Origin: Oscheius dolichura
Lineage: Eukaryota; Nematoda; Chromadorea; Rhabditida; Rhabditidae
Direction: 5' to 3'
DNA length: 64,000 nucleotides
NCBI GenBank assembly: GCA_932521035.1
Contig: OW051492.1
Location: forward strand, 4,836,001 to 4,900,000
The translations under genes were made by a program, and so were the position numbers. This document shows, in pieces, positions 1 to 12,800 of this stretch (its first letter is position 1; each line of letters opens with the position of its first letter). The notes beneath the pieces are model-generated. The model did not search any database. It saw only the letters and a program-made list of their open reading frames with translations, and was not told the origin of the DNA.

Positions 1-3000
1 GGAGAGCAAAGAGAGCCATCTCCTGTATATACAGTATCAACTACTGTTCGAATGGGAGATGCAATCCCCAGACGGGGAACTGTGACTGTAACAAAGGTTC
101 GTGTTTCTCTTCCTGGTAACAACTGCCGTTTAGGCTATTCCTTCAATAGTCTCACCATACAGTGTGACGTCGACTCGAGGTACTTCTGGTGCTCCTCGAT
201 GGGAGTCAATTACTCCGGAGCCTGTAGTTGCACACAAAGTAACCCTGACCACTGTGCTCCAACTAAGAACTGTTTAGGATACGGCCTGAGCGGATACCCG
301 GACAGTCCTTTCTGTGTGGATGGCCCGTCTTGTCAGCCGTCCTGTGCTACGGGCTCGTGCTCCTTTATCGGTGCTGCTGACGACGACATCCTCAGCCAGT
401 CCTGCATCAGCGTGTTCAAAAATGCTTTGACGATTGATGGGCAGACGAGCAACGGAAGATGCCCGTGCCAGAATGGAATATGTAATGGGATTGCCCCCAA
501 CACACTGCCCTGCAAGTGTTCCACTGGCTGGACCGGAGAGCTCTGTGATAGGAACAGGCTGTGTGAGGGGGTTGACTGCCTGAACGGGGGGATATGCTTC
601 AAGGGTAAGTGCCCCTCGAATAAGAGAAAGAGGAAACTGTCTAGGAAACTGTTCGTGTGCTCCCGGATGGACGGGGGACAGGTGCCAGTCCCTCGTCGAC
701 AACTGCTCTCCCAATCCCTGTGTCGCCGGAGACTGTCTCAACCTCTTCCAGAGCTACTTCTGCAAATGCCACCCCGGCTATACCGGCCCCCAGTGCTCTG
801 AACCCATTGATTACTGTAGTTACAAGGATCCCTGTGTTTCTGGCCAGTGCCAGAATGCCCAGGATGTCAATGATGTCGTCTGCATCTGTGATCCCGGCTA
901 CACCGGACCCTTCTGTGACCAACCGGTAATGGATCCTTGTGATGGGCAGTGTGGTGACGACGTGTGTCTGTCCCTCCTCTACCCCAAGTATACCTGTCTC
1001 TGTACCAGCTTCGACTCCAGGTACCATCTCACCTACACTTTCATTAGTTTCTATTCCAGGCCGACTAACAACAACAATCCTCCAAACTGTAACGGGACAG
1101 TGAGGTACTGTGACTTCGACCCCTGTTTCAACGGAGGAACTTGTGTTGAGCGCGGGGGGACACAGGTCGGATACAATTGCTCGTGCTTTGTCGGCTACAA
1201 TGGAACAGTTCGTCTGGCTCTGTTCTAATCCAACTGGGTATTCAGAATTGTCAGTTGGTGAATGACCAATGCGCCTATACGAATTGTCACCACGGAGATT
1301 GTCTTTGGTCAGAAGATTCTGGTACCTATTGCCAGTGCCATCCAGGATACACCGGCTCCACCTGCAACACTCCCATTCCCGTAAGTCTCTTACTGGCTCG
1401 TCTACTTCCACCTTCAGTGTGACCTAGACTGTAAATACGGCACCTGCCAGTTGAATGGGACAGTGCCTTTCTGTAACTGCACGGCCCCCTACACCGGTCC
1501 GAACTGCAATCTAACCACTGTGAGCCCCTCCTCCTCCCTCCTACTAATCCAAACCAGATCCCCTGTGATTCCACGACGTGCGTGCATGGGGAATGCCAGT
1601 CCGAAGGCGGTGGCTTCTACTGTAGCTGCTCGGTCGGATACAAAGGGGACGACTGCGAGGAAACGAAGGACTGCACGGACATGGGATGGACCTGCGCCAA
1701 CGGAGGCAGCTGCACCGTCGACATCCAGGGGACTACCATAACCCAGCACTGTGATTGCCCACTTGGGGTGACTGGAGACACCTGTGAAAACTATGGTGTG
1801 CGTTTTTAAGCGGCCATCTTCGAGGCAAATACAGAATAATTTCAGTCGAGATGTTCCTCCAATTACTGTCAAAATGGCGGCAATTGCACGGAACTCGGCC
1901 TGACCGTCATTTGTGTCTGCCCCGATGGCTTTTCAGGAGACCACTGCGAGTTTTGTAAGAGTGCTTCTTTTCGGTAGCGAGCCCTTTTAGCCAAGAGCAA
2001 GTCGTTCAATCTCCTTTGGACAGAGTACACCTCGACCCAGCAGTTCGTCTCTCCCCAGAGGAATACGACTCTCTACCGGGAGTTCACCCTTTGTGGATGG
2101 GTACAGTACGCGCCGCCAACGGCTGTCAAAAGCGACACAGTCCTCCCTCCTTTTATGGGAATTATCACCTCCAAGTGGGTCACGTTTTGGCTAGATTCTA
2201 ACCTCTGGTACAGTAACCCGGCTGTATTAAATGTCGACAACCAGGGATTGACCATAAACGGGTACAGGATAATGAGTGTCCCAATCGCCGCTCTCCAATG
2301 GCATCACGTCTGCATTCGGAGCCCCAGTGACACGGTCGACATCAAGGACAAGTAGGTCTCCCTTTCGCTATAAGTAATGCTTCCCAGACCAATTTGGAAC
2401 TATTTCCTCGATGGGGTGATGGTTGCCAATGCGACGGAAAGCCCTCTTCCCCAGAACAACTTCGCCCTCTATATGGTCTGCCTCGCGCCGCCGAGTTCGA
2501 ATGAGAAATTCCAGGGAGAGATCAGTGTTGTCCAGGTGCTCTTTTATTTATAATAACAAAGGGAGATCTAGTTGTATTATACTCGTTTGGACGACAAGGA
2601 CGTCGCCTCCCTGGCCTATCAGTGTAGCAGCACCACCTTGAACCCTAGACCTCTGGTCGACTGGGACAATTTCACATCGGTGGATCGGGGCAATCCAGGA
2701 GTAATGCAGCTACAGCCGGGCATCTGCGATCTGTCCAACTGTCTTCCCGGAAGGTGGGCCGATTCCACTTCTCTAACAAGAAAGGCCCTTTCAGACAAAC
2801 GACAGCCTGTAATGGCCTGAAAGACAAGATTCCTCCGGTGGTCCTCACCTGCCCGAGTAACATACGAAAGCTGTCCTACGAGAGGACAACTCAAATCACC
2901 TGGGATCCTCCAACCTTCCAGGACAATGTGGGAGTGGATCATATCACGAACAACTTCCGACCTGGAGAGTATTTCCCTTGGTAAGTTTTAAATAGAAAAA

Positions 3001-5302
3001 TTAAAAAAAACACGATGTAGGGGATACTATCAAGTGATCTACGTGGCCTACGACGCCGCAGGGAACACGGCCGTCTGCCAGTTTGCCATTATGGTAGCGC
3101 CGGACAACTGCACTGTGCAGGACCCTGAAGGAGGACGGGTCGAGTGGACGATAGTGAACGGAACCAACACGAACATGATGGCCAAAGTGAGCTGCTTCGA
3201 CGACTTCTACCCCAAGACGGACCCGGAGTTCTTTGTCTGCGACGTGCTCGGCCAGTGGGATCGGGTCTCCTCCTTCGCCTCCGATTCTCCCTTCAACTTT
3301 CCCAGTTGCGGTGACACCACCACCGCCGTCCAAAATATCACAGGGAGTCTCACGGCCAACGGAACTTGTCAAGAGGTTCGACCTTTCTCCCTCTTTAAAA
3401 GCCTTTCCCAGGTCTACAACAAGCTGAACAACACCCTCGCTCCCTTTTGTAACATCACGGGCTGTTTCGAGATCGTACCCGAATGTGACAACGGCTTCCT
3501 GGCGACCCCCCGAAAGAGATCGACCCTTTCCGACCTCATTCAGCACTTCGACTTTACGCTAATTGCAAAGTACGGCCATTTATCATTTGTCTATCCTTTG
3601 TTCCAGCAACACCCGCCAGGCATTGATCACCCCGATCCAGCAGAATCTGTCGGGTGCCTTTCCCTATGACGAATCGACCGCATCTGCCAGTTACACGTGT
3701 GACCCTAGTTTTCCAAAACAAAATGTTGACGAACAATACGTGTCCTGTGGTAGGGATCGCTCCTCTCAAAGTAGATGGCCAAACAATTCAGTCGAATGCG
3801 CCGCCGGGACAGAATGGAATGAGACTGCCGGGGAGTGTGAGGACTGTCCTCCCGACACCTACAGGAAACCTCCGATGGCCAGCTGTGTCCAGTGTCCAGA
3901 TAACAAAATCACAGGAGGATTAAACAGAGCCCCGTCCGTCCGCTTCTGCTACAGTAAGCCAGATTTTAATTTGAAAAAAGATAGAATATTTCAGAGAACT
4001 GCACTGTCGGGTACTACTACAATGCTTCGCTGGGGGACTGCTCGCCCGCCCCATTCGGGTACTACCAGACGACAGCCGGGAGGACGGAATACATCAGCTG
4101 TCCTCTTTACACAAGCACGAGCAGAACTGTAAGGAACTGTTCCTCCTGGCCCAAAGTATAATTTCAGGGTGAAACAAATGTGGAAGGATGCAACAGAACG
4201 TGTCCACTCGGGTGGGAGTTCGGGTCCGACAGGAGGAACTGTACTCCCTGTGATTTTGGAACATACAAAGTGGAAATGCTTTTTATTTTGAATCCTTCTC
4301 TTTTCAGAGTACGGAGCAATCGGGATGCGTCCCCTGTCCGGAAGGAAGATCCACCTCTATCGAGGGAGCCAAGCAGATGTCGGCCTGTGATGTCCTGTGG
4401 TGTCCACCCGACACATTTGTGGGAAACGTCACCTTCCCAATTGATTTATCCCTGTCGAAATATGAAATCTGTCCTCCCTGCCCCATGGGGACTCATCAGC
4501 CCGACTACAACCAGACCAATTGCGTGCCCTGCACAAGTCTCGACGATGCCCCTACGTGCCCCCTCTCTTCCACCTGTAGTCCATCAGTCAGTTGCCCTCT
4601 TTCCAAATGGCGTATTCACCCTTTCAGGGTAACACGTGTGGTAATTACGGGGAATGCGAGCGGGTGGAGAATGTCACGATAACCAATATCCCGATTTATT
4701 CCTGCTCCTCTGTTACGATAAATCCTGTGGGTGACTCCTCGGGTAATAAGACGGTTGTTATTGTGGCCGTTACCGTATCCGTTGTGGTTCTTGCGGTAGC
4801 CTTGGCCATCGTCGGCTGGATATTTAGACACAGGTTTGTGTAAGTCAATCGGAAACATATAGAACCTAGGATCTTCTGCTGTAAGTACATTCGAAAGCGG
4901 GAGGATGGTCTGCGAATGACAACGAACGACGTCTACCGCGCGCCTCGGGTGATCACTCGAAGGGCACTGACGACAACGACTGTCTCCAGTAATAAATCAG
5001 ATATCAATGGGAACGGACTCGTTGGGCATGTTGAGCCGGAAAGGTGAGAATACTCCGTTGGGACTAGTCCTTCTAGACCGAGGATGCTCCCTCCTCCGAT
5101 CATCACGAGCAGGTCAGCCCTGGAAGCCATGCGAACTCCCCAATCTCCCCCACCTCCGTTGTCCATCCCCCGCGTATCGGCCTCTACACCCAGGTCCTTC
5201 AGACAGGTGAGGAAATGTTGAAGTGGAGTGACTGTCTCGGTTCAGAGTGACGAGGAGCCGGTGGTGCGAGAGGAGGACGAAGACGACGACTACTTCGGCT
5301 GA
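1..5302 (+). CDS. EGF / laminin-G / HYR / ephrin-receptor-like repeat transmembrane protein, 5' end outside window
   Basis: This is the 3' part of a large cell-surface receptor or adhesion protein. Short introns (for example 97-133, 1020-1059, 1381-1421) join successive EGF-like repeats up to about 1955. A concanavalin/laminin-G-like domain follows (about 2000-2750), then a HYR domain (about 2820-3110, with TCPSNIRKLS and YVAYDAAGNTAVC), then a Cys-rich part and ephrin-receptor-like repeats (about 3800-4590, CEDCPPDTY and CPPCPMGTHQ). One strong membrane helix lies at about 4746-4832. It is followed by CCKYIRKR, a likely palmitoylation and stop-transfer motif, and a tail of about 100 residues containing SPPPPLS and the acidic end DEDDDYFG. 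The stop is TGA at 5300-5302. The domain mix recalls SVEP1-like and related adhesion proteins, but no orthologue is assigned. The repeats place the N-terminus outside the cell. The upstream start and signal peptide lie before the window. Confidence 0.85.
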
Positions 5303-8300
5303 GAGACTGATAGAGACAGATACTTGTATTGTACACGGGTCAAATATGAAATTTATCGAAGAGTTAGTCACGGTCTAGACGCACCGGACTGTTCTTTATG
5401 ATCGCGGTCACAAAAACAACTTTATGCTATTTTTAGTAGGAGAGTCAGCTTTGAAGCGGTGCTTGAGGCCGCCGATAAGGAAGGATGTGTCAAACGTTTG
5501 TCCATCGTATTGAGGTTGCGGCGGCGGCTGAAAACGTCTCAAAACAACGTCATTTGAACTTTTTCGAGGGTGGGATAGGTCAAGGGTAGCAAACGGGGGA
5601 AGGTCACTTCGGGCAGATGAAAAACAACGGAAGCGAAAACCATCTGGGCCGCGGGGAGGACGGGATGGCTGTCGGGGAGGATTGCCCAGGAAGATGTTTG
5701 TTGGTTCTTGGCTCCGGGAAGAGGATCCTGGACGGTCTGGGAGTTGTGCCCTGGGGGTAAACACGGCCGGCGTGGCCCACTTCCCCCTAACCTCAAGCTT
5801 ATCAGTCAAATTTCAACCCGTCTCTCCTCTTTCCTATGACTACCCGAGAAACTGCTCCGTAGGTCACCTGTCTCCTTCTATTATAGAGATCTGTTCAGGT
5901 GCATCCTGCCCAGGATCTCCAGCTGGTACGGAGCCGAGATGAGGGGGAGTAGGTGAGGACGATCCTTTGATCCCCGGGTGCAACGTAGAAACGTCTCAAA
6001 ATGCAATAACAAAAAGAGCCTAAGGTTCCAAAGATCAACGCCTATTTTCCAAAAGGCCGCCCGGCCGCAGTGCTCTCACGTGCTGCAATGTGTTTACAAG
6101 TTCGGGCACCTCTGCCGGACGAATTCCTTGCCAATTCGAGTATCGTCCAAACAGAAAAACATCTTCCAAATGACCTTTCGGGCGAAATCTGCCTCCCCCT
6201 GCTGACCATTCAGCAGGCCTCCTCCTCCTTGAAAATAGGGCTAATAGCCATCGGATGCACTTTCGATCCCCCTGCTCTATTCATCGTTGTTACTTTCTCT
6301 GTGGGCCTGATCTAATGTGTTCAGATTATGAGATTACACAGATTATCCCCGGCACACTTGAAGGCAGGATGATCTTTCATGTTCCGAAGGAGCTCCATTT
6401 TTGGGTCCGGATCCTTTTTCACCAGCTCATATGGCTCTTATCTGCCGTGTCCTCCGCGGCGCATGTTCCAGTCCCCACACTTCCCAGGGCAAGAAATCTT
6501 TCCCGGATCAACATGTTTCCTGGCCTGGTACCGGATGTTGAGACGGTCTCTTCTCTTCCGGGCGGCATCCTCCCAAGGCTGTTTTTTTTAACCCCCGGAG
6601 TTCCCTTAAAGAAAAACAGATGTGACCATTGTACAGCCCCCATTCTTCTTGGAAGACGGCTTCAACCCTTTTCCGGGGCACGTGCTCTTTTATATTAGGC
6701 AGCCGAGCGGATAGAGATCATCTGACGAGGGGCAAATGCGTCAGATGAAGAAAGGCCTCTCACCCGATTAATCATCTCCTCTCGGTTACGGTAGGATCTA
6801 TTTCAAGGAACAGTTTCATCAGGCACAGACTTGGCAGGCCGTTCCCATGGCCCATGGGTGTCCGCCCCGCTCACCCCATCCCATGGTTCGTATTCTCGTA
6901 TCTGTCCGGCCGGCCGTCATTTTGTTGTTTTGCACCGAAAAACGAACCGATCTTTCTTCTTATCTGTCTTTTGTTTCAGGACAGATAACTTCTCCCTCCT
7001 CCTTGTTTAGTGTCTTGCATAAATCGTAGGACCTTCTTCACGGGAGAGATCAAAGCCCACTTTTTTCTGCAATCAAGACGAATGATTCTTGAAAGAGAGA
7101 GTCCCTCGCTTCGCACTTGTTTGTCTCACTTTTGAGGTCCCAAAGTCAGAGACCGCCGAAGAAACCAGTGCATTATGAGCACCGTGATCCCCTGGAGATT
7201 AGATTTGCCCTGAGCCGGGGGGCCAGCATCCAAGATCAGAAGAGGGAAGGGGCGGGCCACAAGTCTTGATCAAAAGAGCAAAACAAAAAGCAGCAGCCTC
7301 CGTCTCCCCGCCCAATGAGACCTTAGGACCGTCATTTGCCTGGCTGCTGGTCTCTTTTAGTCGGGTGCACCCAGCCGAGTACCCCTTCTGGCAAAGGGCA
7401 ACTTCTAGTCCCTGAGTTCCCGACAATCTTTGCCATAACCCCTTCCCGTGGCGACCAAAAATCAATCGTCCTTCATTTTTCTGCCGCCCCTTTCCAAACA
7501 TCGTTGCCAGAGAGGGCACGTGCCCTTGCTGCCGGGCTGCCCATCCAACGTGGCTTGGCGCGCTTCTGCCCTGTTTCTCTCCCATCCAGTTCAATTTAAC
7601 CCGTCTTATTCTCCCTTTGTTTAATCCGCTTCCCACCTCTTCCAATTCAAAAAACATCGAGTGACTCTTCCTCTTTTGATCTCCTTCCCCTTCCATCCCG
7701 ATCAAAAACAACACCCCCCTCCTCCCTCGGGGTTTCTTAATAGCTCTTCCCTCCCGGTTCCATACTTTGATCGCAATGCCCTTGCCCCTCCCTCCCCCCC
7801 CACGTCAGTCTCTAAAATTTGGCGGAAAACAGTCCAGCTCCGAAAAATGGGAGGAGACAGTGCGGGTAGATGTTTCGGGCTGATCAGAATTGTCGGGGGC
7901 AGAGAGAGACCGCTCTCGCCTCGTCGTCTCCCGTCGTTGTCAACAAGCGCTGTTCTTGTTGCCCTCTGTCAGTTGTCCTTTGCCTTTTCGCATCGATTCA
8001 GTCTTTTGATCCCTGAGGGTGGCCCGCCAGTGGTTTATTTCGTTGGTTGCTATTGCGGAGATCACGAGGGGTTGCCCTTCACGTGGTCTCTTTCAGTCGC
8101 GCGCGCTTTTCAAACGATTCGAGCCCGGCAGCGAACCATAGATCTCCGGGCTGCTCTTTTAGTCTCCCTGCCACACATGGCAGACGGCTTCCATTTCGTT
8201 TGCTATGCTCCATTTTGGAGGTCACCATTTAGGGGAAGGCGACCCCTTCTCCCCTCGGGGCAGCTACTCTTTCTTGCTCGGATTGGCCTATTCAGAGAGG

Positions 8301-8520
8301 GCAGCCACGTTTTCCAAAGATCTCTCCTCTTCTTTTTTCTCTATTTACGCCAAGCCAGACCAGCACATTCATTCTTCGCTCTTTCCATCTCGCCCCCGTT
8401 GGCCCCGCCGCCAACCAAAAAGCACTACGAGCCCTGTTGTTTATTGTCTCCCCGCCGGCTCAGCTAAATGTTTCAAATCGTCCTTTCTTCCCGCTCTTTA
8501 TTTGGCCAGCCGGAAAATGA

Positions 8521-8544
8521 CTCTCTCTCTCTCTCTCTCTCTGA
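8521..8544. repeat. (CT)12 microsatellite
   Basis: An uninterrupted CT dinucleotide run of 24 nt, about 770 bp upstream of the distal daf-16 start. CT/GA tracts are common in nematode promoters, but a function here is only a possibility. Confidence 0.9.
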
Positions 8545-8928
8545 TGCCAAACGCACACAATCACATGCCAGGCATCCCCTCCTCTGCTCTATAGCCGGCG
8601 GGTCTCAAAGAGATGATAAACCAAGAGAGACTAGGGCATGTTTAATCTCACATGAAGAGAATTACACACCCACCTCCAAACAGCTTCTCGCCACCTCATC
8701 GAGAGATGATCCTCCCCGAGCTGTCCCTGTCACTCCGAGTGTTTTCTCTCCAAACCCCGATTTCTCAAAAGTGTAATTGCTGGTTGTGTCACTTCTCCTT
8801 CCACGTGAATCGCGTTCTCTGTATTGTTGATACTTTACAGTATCGTCTTCTTCTGTCTCCCCCGGCCAAGCATGACGTGGGTTGCCCTCTCTCCCGCACT
8901 CCTCCCCCCGCTCGCTTCTCCGGTCAAG

Positions 8929-8936
8929 TTGTTTAC
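8929..8936 (-). promoter_or_regulatory. DAF-16 binding element (GTAAACAA, reverse strand)
   Basis: TTGTTTAC on the plus strand is the exact complement of the consensus FOXO/DAF-16 element GTAAACAA. It lies about 380 bp upstream of the d/f-type ATG. Binding is inferred, since an 8-mer like this occurs by chance roughly twice in a window this size. Confidence 0.4.
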
Positions 8937-9316
8937 GACGCGGGAAATCCTTGGAAACCTTGAAACTGTGCCCTCCGCTCTTTACTGGTTTCATTATTTT
9001 CCCTCCAGGAAGTCTCTGTTTACTCTGCGTTGGCAAATAAAAACGTGGAAACGGCAGCCAGTGGCGGGGAATGGCAGCATATTTTGATCAGATATCGACC
9101 CTTATCGAGCAACAACAGATAGGGGCATCCAGGAGGGGATCTCTGTGTTACAAGGAGGGAACGACCCACCTTCTTCTCGGAAACCTGTAGTCCGTTCAAC
9201 AAAGCAGACAAAACAAAGAAAAACCTATCCGGGCAATCGATTGATTTCTGGTCTCCCCTCGTCTGCCCTCCTCTTGCCCTCTTCCTCGCTGGCTCAATGA
9301 TCTCCTCCCTTTCAGC

Positions 9317-9803
9317 ATGAACAATTTCGATCTGCTGAAGCTAGATGAAGACCCGGAGATTCTGATCTTCGATGTCAACACGCCTCCTCCCATGAGACAG
9401 CCCGCTCCCATGCTGGTCTGTTGGTCTGCCCTTTTCCGCGAAGATTAAGTATTTTATAGAGTGCCAACCAGCCCCAGGCCTACAACAACAGTCACCTGGT
9501 GAGTCGTCTCCCTCGAACCCAGACAAAGAACTTTCAGAGCTGTAACTCGGTGGACTCGCTCTTCTCACAGTCTGCCATGAGCATCAACTCCTCATTCCAG
9601 TCACCCGAACCCGAACCCGATGGTACACCCCATCCTCTTCTTGAGAATACCTCTCGATCAGATGACGGCTTCTTCGATCTCAGCCAATACTCCAAGGGGC
9701 GTTCGGCTTCCTTCGGTGGCTTCCCCTCGTACCGTCGCGAGTACCACAACCCGTCGATTCTCGAACAGAAATTGGCCGCCATTCCAGGGAGCCAGAATAT
9801 GAG
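9317..9803 (+). CDS. daf-16: daf-16 d/f-type alternative N-terminal exons (four exons)
   Basis: Exons 9317-9415, 9460-9498, 9538-9622 and 9662-9803 join in consistent phase. They begin [20 protein letters not shown] and include [20 protein letters not shown]. The last exon ends in phase 2, which fits the shared exon at 14943, giving SLYDSSEQ across the junction. The FFDL...RSASFGG stretch resembles the unique N-terminus of the C. elegans DAF-16 d/f isoform as I remember it. KGRSAS is close to an AKT motif but has Lys rather than Arg at -5. The ATG follows TTTCAG plus one base, so the first exon is either trans-spliced or joined to a distant 5' exon. Confidence 0.8.
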
Positions 9804-12800
9804 GTCAGTCAGTCTTTGATTCGTGGTACTACTCCTGGCCAGCCCGGTTCGGTTCGCAGATGGTGTTGATTCATGCCAGGGGAGGTGCATAAAATGAGCC
9901 AAACAACGGTACCAGATGTGAGGAGGGAGACTACAAGGAAGGGAGACTCGGCCACCAGGGAGAGGAGGACACTTCCCGGACTTCCTCACGTCATTAGAGA
10001 TGTTCTTCCCATCTAGTACGAAGAAAGGCCGCGAGAGTGTCACTTCCGTTGGAAAATGTGATGACCTGGGGATCTCATTAGAGAAGAAAACAGATACCGT
10101 ATACTGCTTTAATTTGCATGGCTCAAAAGATCCCCTTCCGAGAATCTCTCCTCGTCTTGCAAAGGGCAGGACTTCGTAAGAGCGGGGGCTGAGCAGAGAA
10201 CACTTCTGACCACGGATATCAATTGGCCCTAATTATCAGTCGACGAGGTCCATTTGTTGCATCTGGCCCGAGGTTACCGTAACCCGGCGTCGCCTCGGGG
10301 GAGGTAGGGACAGTCTCCATCTCCCCAAGTGTTTTATCTTGTTTTTGTGCTCTTCTGCCCCATCTGACGTGGAATATTTAGTAGTAGAGAAGATAAGCCA
10401 AAAAGTGTTCCACTCCTGAGCCAAGTGTCCCCCTTCCCCTCCTCTAGAGTAGCCCACGCTATTATGGTTGATTAAACGTCTCGGAATGTCCTTTCGGACC
10501 CTGGAAATTGTTTTCTGCCGTCTCACTTCGCCCCTGATTAAATGCATCTCGTTAGCTTTCACATATGTTGAAAAGGGGAAGGGGGATCAATCGGAGCATT
10601 ACCTTTCCCAAGAAGTATAAATCCCCGTTGATTTCAAGTATAATATAAATCCCCGTTGATTTCCGTGAGAAGCCAGTCAGTCCGGGGCCTGGCACGCACA
10701 TCGACCACGTACTTTTGGCTGGGCATCTTCTCCTCCTCCGCCGGTTCATTAAGTCCGAGTAACTTGTCCCCCACGTAGTGGTGCACTTTGAAAGATGAAG
10801 AAGGCGGGGTCAGGGAAGACCCACCGGAGCCTCCAATCCCGCGCCTGCTCGAAGAGAGAAGTTCTCTCCTATCTCCTCTTTAATTAGACAGCCCATTCCA
10901 CCCGTCCCCCGGTCTCCTCGCCTAAGCCTCCTTGTGGCTTTTGATCACTCCCAGTGGTCACCAGACTACGAGAATCCTCTTTTAGGATTGTCCTTTGACC
11001 GTCCTCCCTCACCGTGGTCCAGTCTTCCACGTGTGCTCCACGTGTGGCGGGGAATCCTCGCATGATCCTGTAGTCCTGTTTGTTTTTGACACCTCTCGGC
11101 AATCATTCTCTATTCGGTCCAATTTTGGAAGAGGTCTCCCTCTGCCTCGTCGACGTTTCGTCGCAAAGACTTATCACAGAAAGAGAGAGGCACACACACA
11201 AAGAGGCTTCCCCATCGCACTCTTTTGTTGATTCTTTCACGTGGAGACATCAGCTTCTGTCTTTTCCCCTAAAAACAGCTCTCTCCTCTCCTCGTCTCAC
11301 TTTTGGCAGAGAGGGACCAACGAGCAATCGGCCCGTCCATAATGAGTCGGTGCCTCTCCCCTGACACCGCTCCTTTCTGCGTCAGAAAAGTATTTCGGGC
11401 GGCCATTTTATGGCAGGCAAAGAAAGAGGGGAAAGTCTCCCTAATGGCAGCTGGGAACCCGTTCTGGTCCCCTTGACCGCTGACATTCCTCCCCTTCTCA
11501 GAAGTAGTTCCAAAATGTACCTAACTCTAGCTTTTTGCTCTTCCACTCGGGCTCCCCCACGCTCCCTGAAATTGCTCTTTTTCAGAACCCCGGCGTCCTC
11601 CTACCTCTAATGGCCATAGTTCCTATCTTCCACGATGATTTCTCCCTCTTCGGGGGACTGGTTCCCCTGTCCTCCCTCCTCGAGTAATTTTCTCCCCGAC
11701 ACGACATCGTGTGCTCTCCTCCGCTCCCTAGAATCCGTAATTCGAGTGCAAATTCCCTGGGGCAGTCAATCTAAGAAGCCGTTGAGGAAGCTGACTACAG
11801 GGAGATTAGCCCCAGTCGTCCTCCTCTTATCCACATTTCCGTCCTCCTGAATCAGTCCTCCTCGTGAATCACAAAGTATTATGGCCATATCTCTCGCTCT
11901 CTCTGGTCGTTGATCAGCCGCTGACGTAGTCGGGTAACCCTGCTCCATTGTCAGGGTCTGATGTCTGTCGGTGTCCACTTTTCGGAGGGGTCCATAATTT
12001 TCTATTTTTCAACACAGTCGGGTGATCTCTGTCAGTCGCTCAGCTGACCCCACCGATAAATTCACCGAATTTCCGGGGGACAACCAGACGCGTTGCCGTC
12101 GCTCTTTCGGTTTCTCTCGGCTTGGCTATGCTGTCCCAACTGCTGACTACTTTTTACACCAATTGGGCCCCCACGCAATCTTTGGCCGCCGAGGACTTTT
12201 CTCTTACCCAATCGGCCCGAAATCTCGCTTGCCGCCGCCGCCGTCGCCGTGAGAGTTGAGCTTGTCCTTTTGTTCCCGACAATGTTCGTGACTTGCAAGT
12301 GTCAAGGCTACCCCTGGTTACTGCTGTCTATGTGTGTCCAGATAGAACCTGTATTACCAATTTCGCCGAAAATCACAGCGTGTACTTTCCATTGCCGGAT
12401 CCATTGATCACCCCTCCTCTACTTTTTGTGTTTTATACCGTAACCCGTCCGGCGAGATGTACGGGACTGAAGTATGTCCCATTGTTACCTCCCTTTCCCG
12501 AGTTTTAACCCCAGCCCGTCTGTTTGTTCGTCTTTCCGTCGGCGCCAAGCAAAAGGGCAACTTTGTCCATTCTCTCTCACTCTCAGTCAGACCACCCTCA
12601 CCCCGTCGGCCAGCCCTACCCCCAAAAGAGACAAAAAAGAGAAAGAGAGAGATCAGCTACCGGCTGTCAGCAACTGAGCCCAGGTGCCCGGTTCTGTGCC
12701 CTCTGCCGCTGCCCTTATCTTTCCCCGCGCCAGCGTCTCTCCTCCCTGACACGGTCTCTTGCCACCCGTCTGCCATCATGAACGCCGCCCCGCGTACGCT

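Larger units (their letters stand above)
5303..9316. other. Intergenic region and putative promoter of the distal daf-16 transcript
   Basis: About 4 kb with no exon I can support. The sequence is rich in pyrimidine tracts. Several open frames, one of 268 codons at 7661-8467, are low-complexity (Ser/Pro/Leu/Phe runs) and show no domain. The stretch holds a (CT)12 tract at 8521-8544 and a consensus DAF-16 element at 8929-8936. It ends in an acceptor-like CCCTTTCAG one base before the daf-16 ATG at 9317. Confidence 0.6.

Noticed and set aside
7661-8467. 268-codon open frame on the plus strand
   Set aside because: Low-complexity pyrimidine-driven sequence (Pro, Ser, Leu, Phe runs), no domain, no splice or codon signal like the neighbours.
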